From NCBI GenBank assembly GCA_017413255.1, contig JAFPUC010000014.1, positions 62,001-126,000 of the forward strand: 64,000 nt of DNA, written 5' to 3'. The DNA is from Aeriscardovia sp. (lineage in GTDB: Bacteria > Actinomycetota > Actinomycetes > Actinomycetales > Bifidobacteriaceae). Positions 20,091 through 28,991 of the stretch are shown piece after piece; within the stretch, counting starts at the first letter, position 1; each line of letters begins with the position of its first letter. Below the pieces are notes generated by a model. The model saw nothing but the letters and a program-made list of their open reading frames with translations, had not been told where the DNA came from and did no database searches. The position numbers and the translations under genes are program-made.

Positions 20091-21002
20091 TTACTCCCCC
20101 TCTCTGGCCAAAATATCTAAAGACTTCTTTAGGTCTGCAGGGTATGGTGCTTCTACTTTCATCCAAACTTTTGTGACGGGATGGCGAAACTGCAGAGAAG
20201 TGGAGTGCAGCCATTGCCTGTCTAGGCCCAATTTTTCATCCATCCTCGGGTTGGACCCGTAAAGGGCGTCTCCGGCCAGAGGATGGCCTATAGAAGAAAA
20301 ATGAACCCTTATCTGATGCGTGCGCCCGGTCTCTATTTTCACCTGGGCCAAAGTAAAGCCCTTGAAAGTCTTTAATGTCTTGTAATGAGTGACTGCCTCT
20401 TTTCCGTAAGGACAGACGGCAAAACGGAATTTTGCCCCCGGAGCCCGCGCTATAGGGGCTTCTATAGTGGCAGCTTCCTTGAGGTATCCAGAGGCCAGGG
20501 CGTGATAGGTCTTTTTAACTTCATGAGCCGCAAACTGCCTTTTCATTTCAATGTAGCCCTCATTGGATCTGCAAAGAAGCATGGCTCCGCTTGTACCCAC
20601 ATCCAGCCTGCTTACCACCCCCCTCCTTCCGGCCGGCCCATCCTGGCAAAGACTTACCCCCTGCCTCTCCAGCGCTTCTGTTACAGTGTCTCCTGCCCAG
20701 CCCGCGCAAGGGTGGGAGGCAAAAGAAGCGGGCTTGTTTATGACGACTATGTCAAAATCCTGATAAAGGATCTCCAGAAAGGAAGTGGCGGAAGGGGAAA
20801 CGGGTGAAGGAGAGCGGATTTCTAAAGTCACTACATCCCCCTCTTCCAGTTTTTCGCTTTTCTTCGCCTCCCGCTCCAAGAAAGCCCCTTTGCTTTCTAT
20901 AAGGGTTTCTGCCTTAGCCCTGGACACGCCTAGCATTTTTGATAAAGCTACATCAAACCTTTCACCTACCAGGTTTTCGGGAAGAGGTATCACTTTTTTC
21001 AT
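20091..21002 (-). CDS. rluD: RluD-type 23S rRNA pseudouridine synthase
   Basis: RluA-family pseudouridine synthase, 303 residues. An S4 RNA-binding domain is at 1-60 (VGERFDVALSKMLGVSRAKAE). The catalytic motif SRLDVGTSGAML carries the active aspartate, with TYHALASG and the C-terminal TGRTHQIRVHFSSIGHPLAGDALYG. RluD makes the three pseudouridines of helix 69 in 23S rRNA; the exact target here is inferred. The ATG at 21002 lies inside lspA, a 41-base overlap that suggests coupled translation. Confidence 0.93.
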   Translation of the reverse strand: MKKVIPLPENLVGERFDVALSKMLGVSRAKAETLIESKGAFLEREAKKSEKLEEGDVVTLEIRSPSPVSPSATSFLEILYQDFDIVVINKPASFASHPCAGWAGDTVTEALERQGVSLCQDGPAGRRGVVSRLDVGTSGAMLLCRSNEGYIEMKRQFAAHEVKKTYHALASGYLKEAATIEAPIARAPGAKFRFAVCPYGKEAVTHYKTLKTFKGFTLAQVKIETGRTHQIRVHFSSIGHPLAGDALYGSNPRMDEKLGLDRQWLHSTSLQFRHPVTKVWMKVEAPYPADLKKSLDILAREGE

Positions 21003-21531
21003 TTTTCCCCCTTAGGTTGTCAAAACGAAAAAGAAAAATGCAAATACATACCGCGCATGAAAAAAGGTAAATGTCGGCGAAGTTGCCTATAAACCAGCCA
21101 TAATCTATGAAGTCCACCACACATCCGTTTAAAAAACCGTGAGCATGGATCAGTCGGTCGGCTAGATTGCCGGCACCCCCTGCCAGTCCCAGCGAAAAGG
21201 CCCATGACAAAAGGGCTCGGTGGGAGAAAAAAATGCCGATGGCGAAGGCTACGCATCCTATAATCTCAACAATTCCCACGATCCATGTGTGGGAGGCCAG
21301 CATTCCCAGCGCCGCTCCCGAATTGCAGATGAGGCGAAGGGAAATCAAGTGTGGAATAAAGGGGACGCTTTTTGAGGCAAGATAGGAACGCGCCAGCTCT
21401 TTTGTAGATAAATCAACTCCTAGAAGCAGGATAGAAAAGGAAAAGAAAAAGACCTTCTCCGCAGCCCGTTTGCGCTTTCTTTTTGTGAAATCAGCTGAGG
21501 TTCGAATCGGATTCCTTTGAATCGGAGCCAT
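20962..21531 (-). CDS. lspA: Lipoprotein signal peptidase LspA
   Basis: Aspartic protease of the membrane that removes signal peptides from diacylated prolipoproteins. 189 residues with four membrane helices. The motifs NSGAALGM, GAGNLADRL and FIDYGWFIGNFADIYL hold the two catalytic aspartates (NLADR and NFAD). The N-terminal 25 residues are unusually basic (RKRKRAAEK) and overlap the divIVA end by 41 bases. A cysteine-rich last helix (CAVCICIF) and a hydrophilic 20-residue tail are slightly unusual. It lies between divIVA and rluD as in many actinobacteria. Confidence 0.93.
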   Translation of the reverse strand: MAPIQRNPIRTSADFTKRKRKRAAEKVFFFSFSILLLGVDLSTKELARSYLASKSVPFIPHLISLRLICNSGAALGMLASHTWIVGIVEIIGCVAFAIGIFFSHRALLSWAFSLGLAGGAGNLADRLIHAHGFLNGCVVDFIDYGWFIGNFADIYLFSCAVCICIFLFRFDNLRGKNEKSDTSSRKPGR

Positions 21532-22846
21532 AGTCGTCGCCCTTGGATATTTGAGCCATAAGCTGCATCAGGAAGTCTTTAAGCCTGGACTTATAGTTGG
21601 CCTCAAATTTCTTCAGCTCTTCCAGGTTTGCCTCTATAATGCGGGTGTCATCAAGGAGCTTGTCTTTAACTCCCTTTGCATAGTCGTCGGCAGAGGCCCT
21701 GATCTTCTTATCGTAACTTTGCGCTTCAGCCCTCACGGTAGTGGCGTAGTTATCCGCCGAGGTTCTTTGCTTGTTGCTCTCCTGCTCGGCTATGGTCTTA
21801 GTGTGAGAAGAGTAATCGTCTGCCTCGCGGCGCACCTTTTGGCTGTATTCGTCAGCCAAAGTCTTCGTCTTCGTGCTGTACTTATCAGCTTCTTCGCGGG
21901 TGTGGCGGCTGTATTCTTCAGCATCGCTTACCAGGGCATTGTACTTCCTGCGCCCTTCTTCTATCATGGTCTGCCTGCTCGCATCACCCTCTGCCACAAG
22001 CCTGGCCTTTTGAGCTTTGCCCTTGTTTACATACTGATCGTGGAGCTGCATTGCCAAGGCCAGCATGGCGGTGGCCTTTTCAGGCTCCGAATCTTCTCCA
22101 TCGCCTGCACTGCTTATCCTCTTCAGGCTTCCCGTCTCTGCGGGAGGTTGAGAGGCGGCGAGCCTACGCCTCAGCTCGTCTTCCGCCCTCCTGCTTATCT
22201 GCAGATCTTCTGTAAGCTTGGCGATCCTTTCGTCCTTTACGCTATCAGCATCTTTCGATCCCTGCTGGGCGCTCTTAAGTTCGTCTCGGGTGTCTTGGAG
22301 CTTTTGAGAGAGGGAAGAGACTTGGCTTTCAAGGTGAGATCTCTGATTTAGAAGGCTATCTTTTTCGGATCCCAGATCTTCCAACTGCTTTCTAAGATTT
22401 TCAACCTCTTTCTCCAAGCCGCCATCTGTCGATTTGGCTTTTTGGGTGCTGGCCTGTTGCGCCGCCTTCTCCAGATCTTGGGCTTTCTTTTTCAGGTCTT
22501 CATTTTCCTGTTTGAGGCTTTCAAGTTCTTTTTGGACTTCTTCAGACAGCCCCTGCTGCGGCTTTTGCCCTTTGCTCCCTTCTTGCTGGTTAGCTTTCTT
22601 GAGTTCTTCTAGCTGGGCTTGCAGCTCTTTATTTTTGTCCTCCAGCTCTTTTACTTTTTTGTCATCATGGGCAGAGCCCACCATGGCCGCAGCCCCGCTT
22701 CTATTCATGGCATTTGAGCTGAGGGCGTCGATAGTCTCCGTTACTTCATCCAGGAAGCTATCTACTTCGTCTATGTCATAGCCTTCGCGAAACCTGGTCG
22801 TATTAAACCTATGGTTACGAATATCATTGGGCGTTAGCAGTGCCAT
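21491..22846 (-). CDS. divIVA: DivIVA / Wag31 polar growth scaffold
   Basis: Coiled-coil protein that marks curved membranes and directs polar wall growth in actinobacteria. 451 residues. The N-terminal membrane-binding domain is clear (LTPNDIRNHRFNTTRFREGYDIDEVD, residues 4-29, in two parts). A Gln/Lys/Glu-rich coiled coil fills about 65-230, then a flexible linker (231-257) and a second helical part. In this, residues 309-396 form eight uninterrupted 11-residue repeats of the type A-[DE]-x-Y-[SA]-x6, unlike the heptads before. The C terminus is acidic (YGSDSKESDS). Separated from sepF by only 27 bases; the usual yggT is absent. Confidence 0.95.
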   Translation of the reverse strand: MALLTPNDIRNHRFNTTRFREGYDIDEVDSFLDEVTETIDALSSNAMNRSGAAAMVGSAHDDKKVKELEDKNKELQAQLEELKKANQQEGSKGQKPQQGLSEEVQKELESLKQENEDLKKKAQDLEKAAQQASTQKAKSTDGGLEKEVENLRKQLEDLGSEKDSLLNQRSHLESQVSSLSQKLQDTRDELKSAQQGSKDADSVKDERIAKLTEDLQISRRAEDELRRRLAASQPPAETGSLKRISSAGDGEDSEPEKATAMLALAMQLHDQYVNKGKAQKARLVAEGDASRQTMIEEGRRKYNALVSDAEEYSRHTREEADKYSTKTKTLADEYSQKVRREADDYSSHTKTIAEQESNKQRTSADNYATTVRAEAQSYDKKIRASADDYAKGVKDKLLDDTRIIEANLEELKKFEANYKSRLKDFLMQLMAQISKGDDYGSDSKESDSNLS

Positions 22847-22873
22847 TTATCTTCATCTCCTCCTGAATGGCTT

Positions 22874-23350
22874 TCAATTTGCAAACGGATCGTTATGGGC
22901 ATTTTTATTTGACGTCCCGTCAAGACTGACTTGCGCAGGGCTTAAGATAAACACTTTAGGCGTCACGCGCGCTATTGAACCCTGCAGGGCGAATATGACT
23001 CCAGACGAAAAATCGAAAATTCTATACGCCGTCTTTTCGTCCGTAACTTCACTCAGGTTTAAAACTACGGGAATTCCCTCCCTTATAGCTTTGCCTACAG
23101 CGGGGGCATCTTCATAGGTTTTCGGGCACAGCGTCGAAATCCTGTTCATTGATCCTCCCTGGGATCGGAAAGAGTAGGGAGATGGAGAAGGCGAGGGCGA
23201 ATGGATAGAGAACCCTGCCACTGAAGTGTCGGAATCGAAAGACACGGAATTTGCCTCGCTTTCAGGGTGTGCAACCGTTTCTGCTTCGCTCGGAGGCATT
23301 TCTATATCCGCCATGCCGAGATAACCCATTGCCTTTTTAAATCGACTCAA
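22874..23350 (-). CDS. sepF: SepF, FtsZ membrane anchor
   Basis: Tethers and aligns FtsZ filaments at the membrane; the main Z-ring anchor in actinobacteria, which lack FtsA. 158 residues. The N-terminal MSRFKKAMGYLGMAD amphipathic helix binds membrane; a Ser/Pro-rich linker (50-70) follows; the core has RISTLCPKTYEDAPAVGKAI, the VVLNLSEV strand and DFSSGVIFALQGSIARVTPKVFILSP. The tail ends NDPFAN. It is 18 bases after ftsZ, as expected. Confidence 0.95.
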   Translation of the reverse strand: MSRFKKAMGYLGMADIEMPPSEAETVAHPESEANSVSFDSDTSVAGFSIHSPSPSPSPYSFRSQGGSMNRISTLCPKTYEDAPAVGKAIREGIPVVLNLSEVTDEKTAYRIFDFSSGVIFALQGSIARVTPKVFILSPAQVSLDGTSNKNAHNDPFAN

Positions 23351-23368
23351 TACCGGTACCTCTCATCC

Positions 23369-24544
23369 TTAACGCAAGAAAGGAGGAATATCTATATCCC
23401 CCGTATTGTCGTCATCGGCCTCTGCAGCTGCGGGCTTGGGCACCGCATCGGAGAGAATCTCCTGCTTTTCACTCAAATGCACGGATTGTATTGGCGGCAC
23501 CTTGGAAGAAAATGAGTCGGTAAGATCTTTTTGCTTGAAAAGCGGAGCAGAGAAGTCGTCAATTTTCTCTTGCTTTCCGGATTCAAATCCTGCCACTATT
23601 ACCGTCACTTTGATTTGGTCTCCCATGGTGTTATCGAAGTTTACGCCCATGATTATTTGAGCCTCAGGACTGACGGAACTTCTAACCATTTCCATAGCGC
23701 TGTCCATTTCGCTCATTTCCAGATCTTCAGATCCGGAAATTATTACAAGGGCTCCGTGGGCCCCGCTGATATTTTCCTCGATCAGCGGGGAGCTTATGGC
23801 CTTTTCGGTAGCCTTTAGGGCCCTGTCTTCGCCGTCGGCCGTAGCCATCCCGAAGAAGACGGTGCCCGCGTTCTGTAGGATGGCCTTCACGTCTTCAAAG
23901 TCCACATTTATGTACGACATGGAGTTGATAAGTCCGGTTACCCCTTCAATTCCCGCTATAAGGGCGCTGTCGGCCATGGAAAAAGCATTTAAAAGCGTGA
24001 TATTTCCATTTCCCTCGATTTCGCACAGGCGATCGTTTGGGATGACGATTATGGCATCTACCTCTTTTTTGAGCTTCTCTATGCCTTCCTCAGCTACTTC
24101 GCTTCTTCTAACTCCCTCAAAGGAGAAGGGCCTGGTGACTACGGCTACTGTAAGGGCACCCATCTCCTTGGCTATGTGGGCAACCAGGGGGCTTGCCCCC
24201 GTTCCGGTTCCCCCGCCTTCGCCGCAGGTTATAAAGACCATATCGGAGCCCTGAAGGGCCTCCTGTATTTGGGCTTCGTGCTCCTTGGCCGCTTCGGCCC
24301 CCTTTTCAGGATTTGCCCCGGCCCCCAGGCCCCTGCTGGCTTCGTCAGACAATTCAATTTTTATATCCGCATTAGAACGGGCAATATCCTGCCTGTCAGT
24401 ATTGATGGCGATAAAATCTACGCCCCGCAGTTTCGCATCAATCATGCGGTTAATGGCATTGCCGCCGCCGCCTCCTACCCCAACGACGCGTATTACAGTG
24501 TCGTTTTCGCTTGCAGCGTTATCAAACCCCTCGTTTTGTGCCAC
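23369..24544 (-). CDS. ftsZ: Cell division GTPase FtsZ
   Basis: Tubulin-like GTPase that forms the division ring. 391 residues, starting with GTG at 24544. GTP-binding GVGGGGGNAINRM is at 22-34, the tubulin signature GEGGGTGTGAS near 108, and the T7 loop NVDFEDVK. The C-terminal anchor peptide GDIDIPPFLR, which binds SepF, is intact. The gene sits away from the murF cluster, with dusB upstream. The 99 bases before it are AT-rich and contain ATTCAAT/ATTGAAT arms at 24578-24584 and 24604-24610, so a separate ftsZ promoter is likely. Confidence 0.98.
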   Translation of the reverse strand: MAQNEGFDNAASENDTVIRVVGVGGGGGNAINRMIDAKLRGVDFIAINTDRQDIARSNADIKIELSDEASRGLGAGANPEKGAEAAKEHEAQIQEALQGSDMVFITCGEGGGTGTGASPLVAHIAKEMGALTVAVVTRPFSFEGVRRSEVAEEGIEKLKKEVDAIIVIPNDRLCEIEGNGNITLLNAFSMADSALIAGIEGVTGLINSMSYINVDFEDVKAILQNAGTVFFGMATADGEDRALKATEKAISSPLIEENISGAHGALVIISGSEDLEMSEMDSAMEMVRSSVSPEAQIIMGVNFDNTMGDQIKVTVIVAGFESGKQEKIDDFSAPLFKQKDLTDSFSSKVPPIQSVHLSEKQEILSDAVPKPAAAEADDDNTGDIDIPPFLR

Positions 24545-24643
24545 TTCTTAACACCGCCTTGCCTCTCATAATCGGGCATTCAATTTTAACTTTATAGCAT
24601 TTGATTGAATATTAAAATTCGGTTTGGATCTTTTTAAGAAAAT

Positions 24644-25909
24644 TCAATAGGACGCATCCAACACATCCAATCCGAAAAGAGTCTCCTCTTCTTTATCCGT
24701 AAGGGTGTGCGAATCTAGCCATCCATAGGGTAAATGGACTTTCTTTTGAAAACCGCTCCTGCCCCTGGAAGAAGTTACGATGTCTCCATCCGGTTCAAGG
24801 CTGGGGTCCAAAGAATCCAAAATGGAAAAAAGCTCATCTTTAGAAGAGCTCTGCATCACCGTGCTCCTAGCTTCTCCTCCCACAGGGTAGCCCCTAAGGT
24901 ACCAGCCAAAGTGAGAGCGCATGGCCTGGGCGCCCCTTTGTTCGTCGCCTTCCATAAATTCGACCATCATTGAGAAATGCTCTTTTATACAGCAGACCAC
25001 CTGGCCCAAAGTGGGAACAGTGACTTGATCTATGCCGTTAAAGGCCGCAAAGATATCGGAAAAGAGCCAAGGGCGTCCCTGCGATCCTCTTCCCACGGCA
25101 ACTCCATCGCACCCCGTTTCCCTCATCATTTCCATGGCGTCCCGGCCCGAAAAGACATCGCCGTTGCCTATAACGGGAATGGAAAGCTCTTCTTTTAGCC
25201 TCTTTATCTCTTCCCAGTTGGAGTGGCCTCCGTAATACTGGGCGCACGATCTGGCATGGAGGATAACTCCGTCCGCTCCTTCTTCCTGGGCTATCTTTCC
25301 GGCTTCAAGGTATGTCTTGTGATCCTCATCGATTCCGGTGCGGATTTTGGCGGTCACGGCAATGGGCTCGCCGGCACACGCTTTTTTAGCTGCCCTGACT
25401 ACTTTGGCGAATAAATCGTATTTCCATGGGAGGGCCGAGCCGCCGCCGCGCCTTGTGATTTTTGGAACGGGGCATCCAAAGTTTAGGCCTATATGGTCGA
25501 CGTGCACTTTATCTAACACAATCTTAAGGGCCAGAAAAACCGCCTTTGGGTTTACTCCGTAAATTTGAAGGGAGTGGAGATTTTCTTGAGGAGAAAAACT
25601 AAGCAGCCTGAAAGCCTTTTCATTTCCCGCTATCAGCGCTCTTGCTGTGACCATCTCGGCCACATACATCCCCTCTCCCTTTCCAAACCTTTGGCAGAGC
25701 ACCCTAAAAGGCCAGTTGGTAACTCCCGCCATGGGGGAAAGAAGCATAGGGGTTTTCAACTTCAAAGGCCCTAAACAAAGCGGCCCCATTTTCCCTTCCC
25801 CCACGGCGGGATCCGGAGGCAGGCCTGGAAAAGACGATTTTGCGATCTTGGCCTTTAGCAGCGTCTGTCTGTTTCTCTCTTTTCTCAGCTCGCTTTTTTC
25901 GCTGTTCAT
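24644..25909 (-). CDS. dusB: tRNA-dihydrouridine synthase (DusB type)
   Basis: FMN-dependent reduction of uridine to dihydrouridine in tRNA D-loops. The start is the ATG at 25909, which overlaps the glyQS stop as ATGA and gives 421 residues; the frame to 25975 adds 22 residues lying inside glyQS. Motifs: [14 protein letters not shown], the catalytic cysteine in [23 protein letters not shown]-like [32 protein letters not shown], and the [16 protein letters not shown] tail region. The N terminus has about 50 extra residues rich in Lys and Glu before the barrel. Confidence 0.93.
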   Translation of the reverse strand: MNSEKSELRKERNRQTLLKAKIAKSSFPGLPPDPAVGEGKMGPLCLGPLKLKTPMLLSPMAGVTNWPFRVLCQRFGKGEGMYVAEMVTARALIAGNEKAFRLLSFSPQENLHSLQIYGVNPKAVFLALKIVLDKVHVDHIGLNFGCPVPKITRRGGGSALPWKYDLFAKVVRAAKKACAGEPIAVTAKIRTGIDEDHKTYLEAGKIAQEEGADGVILHARSCAQYYGGHSNWEEIKRLKEELSIPVIGNGDVFSGRDAMEMMRETGCDGVAVGRGSQGRPWLFSDIFAAFNGIDQVTVPTLGQVVCCIKEHFSMMVEFMEGDEQRGAQAMRSHFGWYLRGYPVGGEARSTVMQSSSKDELFSILDSLDPSLEPDGDIVTSSRGRSGFQKKVHLPYGWLDSHTLTDKEEETLFGLDVLDASY

Positions 25910-27309
25910 AGATCTTCTCTTGGTGTGAGGCGCAGGGAGGAGAGGGAAGAGAGGATGAAGTCTTTCGCTTCGCAAATCCTCATTCTCTCTTGGACCATGG
26001 AGTCTCTGTACCTTACGGTAAGACTCTCATCTTCCAAAGAATCGAAATCTATGGTGAAGCACCACGGAGTTCCAATTTCATCTTGCCTCCTGTACCTCCT
26101 TCCGATGGCTCCGGCCGAATCGAAGACGACGTTGAGATCTGCAAGGCGAAGCTCTTGGGCGAGGTTTTGAGCCATGGAAAGGAGGGGCTCCTTTTTGGAA
26201 AGAGGCAAAATGGCCGCTTTTACGGGGGAAAGCCTGGGATCTAGGTGAAGGACCGTCCTCTTTTCCGCCTTTCCTTCAGCTGAAATCGCCTCGTCTTCAT
26301 CGTAGGCATCCATAAGGAAGGCCATAACCGAGCGGGTAAGGCCTGCGGCGGGTTCGATCACATAGGGGAAGTACCTTTCCCCGGTTGAAGGATCAAAGTA
26401 AGAGAGGCTGCGCCCGGAGGCATCGGAATGGGTTTTAAGATCGAAATCCGTCCGATTCGCAATTCCTTCCAATTCGCCCCACTCCAATGAATCAAGGCCG
26501 AATTTATACTCTATATCCACCGTCCTCTTGGAATAATGGGCCAACTTTTCTTTGGGATGCTCAAAAAGCCTGAGGTTTTCTCCCTTTATTCCCAGCTCCG
26601 TGTACCACCTCTTCCTTTCCTCTATCCAGTAAGAGTGCCACTTTTCATCGTCTGCGGGGGGAACGAAGTATTCCATTTCCATTTGCTCAAATTCCCTTGT
26701 GCGGAAAATGAAATTGCCGGGAGTGATTTCATTTCTGAAGGATTTTCCGATATTTGCTATGCCGAATGGGGGCTTTTGGCGCGAGGAAGAAAGAACTTGA
26801 AGAAAGTCGACAAAAATTCCCTGAGCCGTTTCAGGCCTCAAGTAGTGTAGGCTGTTTTCATCTTCCACAGGACCCAGGTTAGTGCGCAACATCATATTGA
26901 AATCGCGCGGCTCCGTCCACTCCGTCTTTCCGCATGTGGGGCAGGGGATGGAAGAAATGCTCCTTTCTTCGCCCCCGTGTTTTGCGGACCACTCTTCTTC
27001 CAGGTTGTCGGCCCTGTACCTGTGATGGCACCCCAGGCACTCTACCAGCGGATCGTTAAAGACCGTAACGTGCTTGGAAGCAACCCAGACCTGGGGAGGG
27101 AGGATGATGGAGGTGTCCACCCCTTCCACAGAAGCCCGGGAAGTGACCATATAGTACCACCACTGATGCTTTATGTTTTCTTTTAAAGCTACCCCCAGAG
27201 GGCCGTAATCCCACGCCGATCTGGTACCTCCGTAAATCTCGCCTGTGGGGAAGACGAAGCCTCTTTGTTTTGCCAGCGAAACTAATGCTTCAAGTTTGTT
27301 ATCTGCCAC
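25906..27309 (-). CDS. glyQS: Glycyl-tRNA synthetase (single-chain, dimeric type)
   Basis: Charges tRNA-Gly. 467 residues, GTG start at 27309 with AAAGGGGAC upstream. Class II motifs: [12 protein letters not shown] (motif 1 region), [25 protein letters not shown] (motif 2 region), and [14 protein letters not shown] (motif 3). The zinc insertion has CLGCHHRY and CPTCGKTEW pairs. A C-terminal anticodon-binding domain ends the protein ([21 protein letters not shown], in part). It lies just downstream of a strong terminator that ends the previous transcript, so it needs its own promoter in a gap of under 90 bases; there is no room for a T-box leader. Confidence 0.96.
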   Translation of the reverse strand: MADNKLEALVSLAKQRGFVFPTGEIYGGTRSAWDYGPLGVALKENIKHQWWYYMVTSRASVEGVDTSIILPPQVWVASKHVTVFNDPLVECLGCHHRYRADNLEEEWSAKHGGEERSISSIPCPTCGKTEWTEPRDFNMMLRTNLGPVEDENSLHYLRPETAQGIFVDFLQVLSSSRQKPPFGIANIGKSFRNEITPGNFIFRTREFEQMEMEYFVPPADDEKWHSYWIEERKRWYTELGIKGENLRLFEHPKEKLAHYSKRTVDIEYKFGLDSLEWGELEGIANRTDFDLKTHSDASGRSLSYFDPSTGERYFPYVIEPAAGLTRSVMAFLMDAYDEDEAISAEGKAEKRTVLHLDPRLSPVKAAILPLSKKEPLLSMAQNLAQELRLADLNVVFDSAGAIGRRYRRQDEIGTPWCFTIDFDSLEDESLTVRYRDSMVQERMRICEAKDFILSSLSSLRLTPREDL

Positions 27310-27332
27310 AAGTCCCCTTTCTTTTTCATATT

Positions 27333-27375
27333 CAAAAAAATAATAATGTCAGGTCCAAACCGAACCTGACATTAT
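27333..27375 (-). terminator. Intrinsic terminator after the S10 carboxypeptidase gene
   Basis: A perfect 12-base-pair stem (27343-27354 with 27364-27375, ATAATGTCAGGT arms) encloses a 9-base loop. On the minus strand it is followed by a run of seven T (27334-27340). It lies 23 bases after the carboxypeptidase stop and clearly ends the leftward transcript from 33220. It is the strongest hairpin-plus-T-run in the window. Confidence 0.9.
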
Positions 27376-27397
27376 CTACAATCTGCCCCGGATAAGT

Positions 27398-28972
27398 TTA
27401 AAGGCCAAGTTTGCCGGCGGCTGGCCTCTCGTCTATGGAAGGCATATCCTTGGCGTCTGCCGCATAGAACTTCTTCAAATCAGAGTAGAGCTTGGCAAGG
27501 GCGTCTTTTACCGTGTAGATCATGTGTCCGGACTTGTAGTAAGTCAGGGCGATATTTCCCTTAAGTTCATCGGGGAGCTCGATGTGATCTACGTCGTACT
27601 CGGTCTGATAGAAGGGTGTAGCCATGTCGTAGTACCCATTGCCCAGCATGATCTTAAGCGTGGGCTCCTGAAGGATGGCGCAGCACATGTCGTGGAGGGT
27701 GTTGGGGAAGGGCACGTATCCCCATTCGTCGGCTTTCACGTGATCGGGGAGCTTGTGAGTCCACACCCAGCCCTTGCCGGGAACGGTGGAAGTCCAGTCG
27801 AAGGGGGCAAAAGCAATGCGCTCTTTGTCGGTATCCCAGCCGAGGGTGCGCCTCAGGTAATCGTTTACGGTAGCCTCGTAAGCGGGAGAAAGGAAGGCGT
27901 CGTCGACTATGAAAGTCTGGTCATCACTTTCCGGATCCGTATCGTAACCGGATACGCGCCCGTCATACCTGCCCACGATTTTATTTTCGCTGCGCAGAAC
28001 CTTCTTGCGGAACCTGCCATCCGGAACGCGCAGGGAGGAAGAGAGAAGGTACTCTTCGCCGAGGCCCGTCATCTCTGCATACTTTTTGGCTATAGCCTTG
28101 GCATCGTCTTTGTCGAGCCTGTTGCCCATGGAAAGCGCGCGCCTGTAAAGCTCGGCAAACTTTCTGGCTTCCTGGGCCCACTCCTCTTCGCTCTTGCCCG
28201 CTCCTGCCTTCTTATGGTATTGAGAAATCATGGCATAGGTGGGAAGGTAGCCTATGTAGTATTCGTCGTTGTCATCGAAAGTGTAGGAGTAGTCAAAGAT
28301 GCAGGAAATCAGGCATGCTCCGGTGAGGGCGATTCCTTCCTGCTGCATCTTAAGGGTCAAAAGGCTTCCCCTCGTGGTGCCGTAGGATTCGCCGAACAGA
28401 TACTTGGGAGAATTCCATCTGCCGTACTTTGTACACCAGTTCTTAATGAAAGTGGTGAAGCCCGCGATATCCCCGTCTACGCTCCACAGATCCTTCTTTG
28501 CCTTGTCGGCAATGATGGAAAAGCCGGCACCGGGAGCGTCTATGAATACGAGATCGCTGATGGGAAGCAGGCAGAACTCATTGTTGTCTACTATCTTGTA
28601 AGGAGTTCCCTTGCCTTCAAATTCCTCGGGAAGATCGATCCTCTGAGGTCCGAAAGACCCCATCATAAGGAAGGTGGAGGAAGCTCCGGGCCCACCGTTG
28701 AAGACGAAGGTAACAGGCCTTGAAGCATCGCTTTTCCCGTCAGAATCTACGGCTTCAAACATGGAGTAGAAGATGCTGGCTGCAGGCTTGACATCGTTTG
28801 TGTCGATCTTAAGCGTTCCTACAGTAGCCTTGTAATCGATTTTTTCCCCGTTAGCGCTCCACGTTCCCCTGGTAGAGTGCTCCTTATCGGCGGGGAGATC
28901 TTCGGGGAGGATAATGTTTGGATCTTTCTTGGCAGCGTCTTGAGTCTTAGTAGTTTCTGTATCGCTAGACAT
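27398..28972 (-). CDS. Serine carboxypeptidase, S10 family, no signal peptide
   Basis: Alpha/beta-hydrolase peptidase that removes C-terminal residues. 524 residues. NGGPGASS (92-99) forms the oxyanion hole and C-terminal recognition site, GESYG (194-198, nucleophile S196) is the elbow, a GYYDMATP segment carries the aspartate, and SGHMIYT carries the histidine (about H483). All triad members are present. The N terminus is charged and Thr/Asp-rich with no signal peptide or membrane helix, so it should act in the cytoplasm, unlike the secreted or vacuolar eukaryotic members. Codon use is shifted toward AAG and C-ending codons compared with neighbours, suggesting high expression. Last gene before a strong terminator, 19 bases after uppS. 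Confidence 0.88.
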   Translation of the reverse strand: MSSDTETTKTQDAAKKDPNIILPEDLPADKEHSTRGTWSANGEKIDYKATVGTLKIDTNDVKPAASIFYSMFEAVDSDGKSDASRPVTFVFNGGPGASSTFLMMGSFGPQRIDLPEEFEGKGTPYKIVDNNEFCLLPISDLVFIDAPGAGFSIIADKAKKDLWSVDGDIAGFTTFIKNWCTKYGRWNSPKYLFGESYGTTRGSLLTLKMQQEGIALTGACLISCIFDYSYTFDDNDEYYIGYLPTYAMISQYHKKAGAGKSEEEWAQEARKFAELYRRALSMGNRLDKDDAKAIAKKYAEMTGLGEEYLLSSSLRVPDGRFRKKVLRSENKIVGRYDGRVSGYDTDPESDDQTFIVDDAFLSPAYEATVNDYLRRTLGWDTDKERIAFAPFDWTSTVPGKGWVWTHKLPDHVKADEWGYVPFPNTLHDMCCAILQEPTLKIMLGNGYYDMATPFYQTEYDVDHIELPDELKGNIALTYYKSGHMIYTVKDALAKLYSDLKKFYAADAKDMPSIDERPAAGKLGL

Positions 28973-28991
28973 TTTTTAACCTTCTTTTGGC

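Noticed and set aside
24578-24610. ATTCAAT / ATTGAAT arms upstream of ftsZ as an operator
   Set aside because: Seven-base arms 19 bases apart in very AT-rich sequence are likely by chance; I noted them only in the ftsZ entry.
25910-25975. A longer start for dusB
   Set aside because: The added residues lie inside glyQS; the ATG at 25909 gives the usual ATGA coupling.
27310-27397. A T-box riboswitch before glyQS
   Set aside because: The gap is under 90 bases and mostly filled by the terminator of the upstream gene. No specifier stem or T-box sequence could fit.
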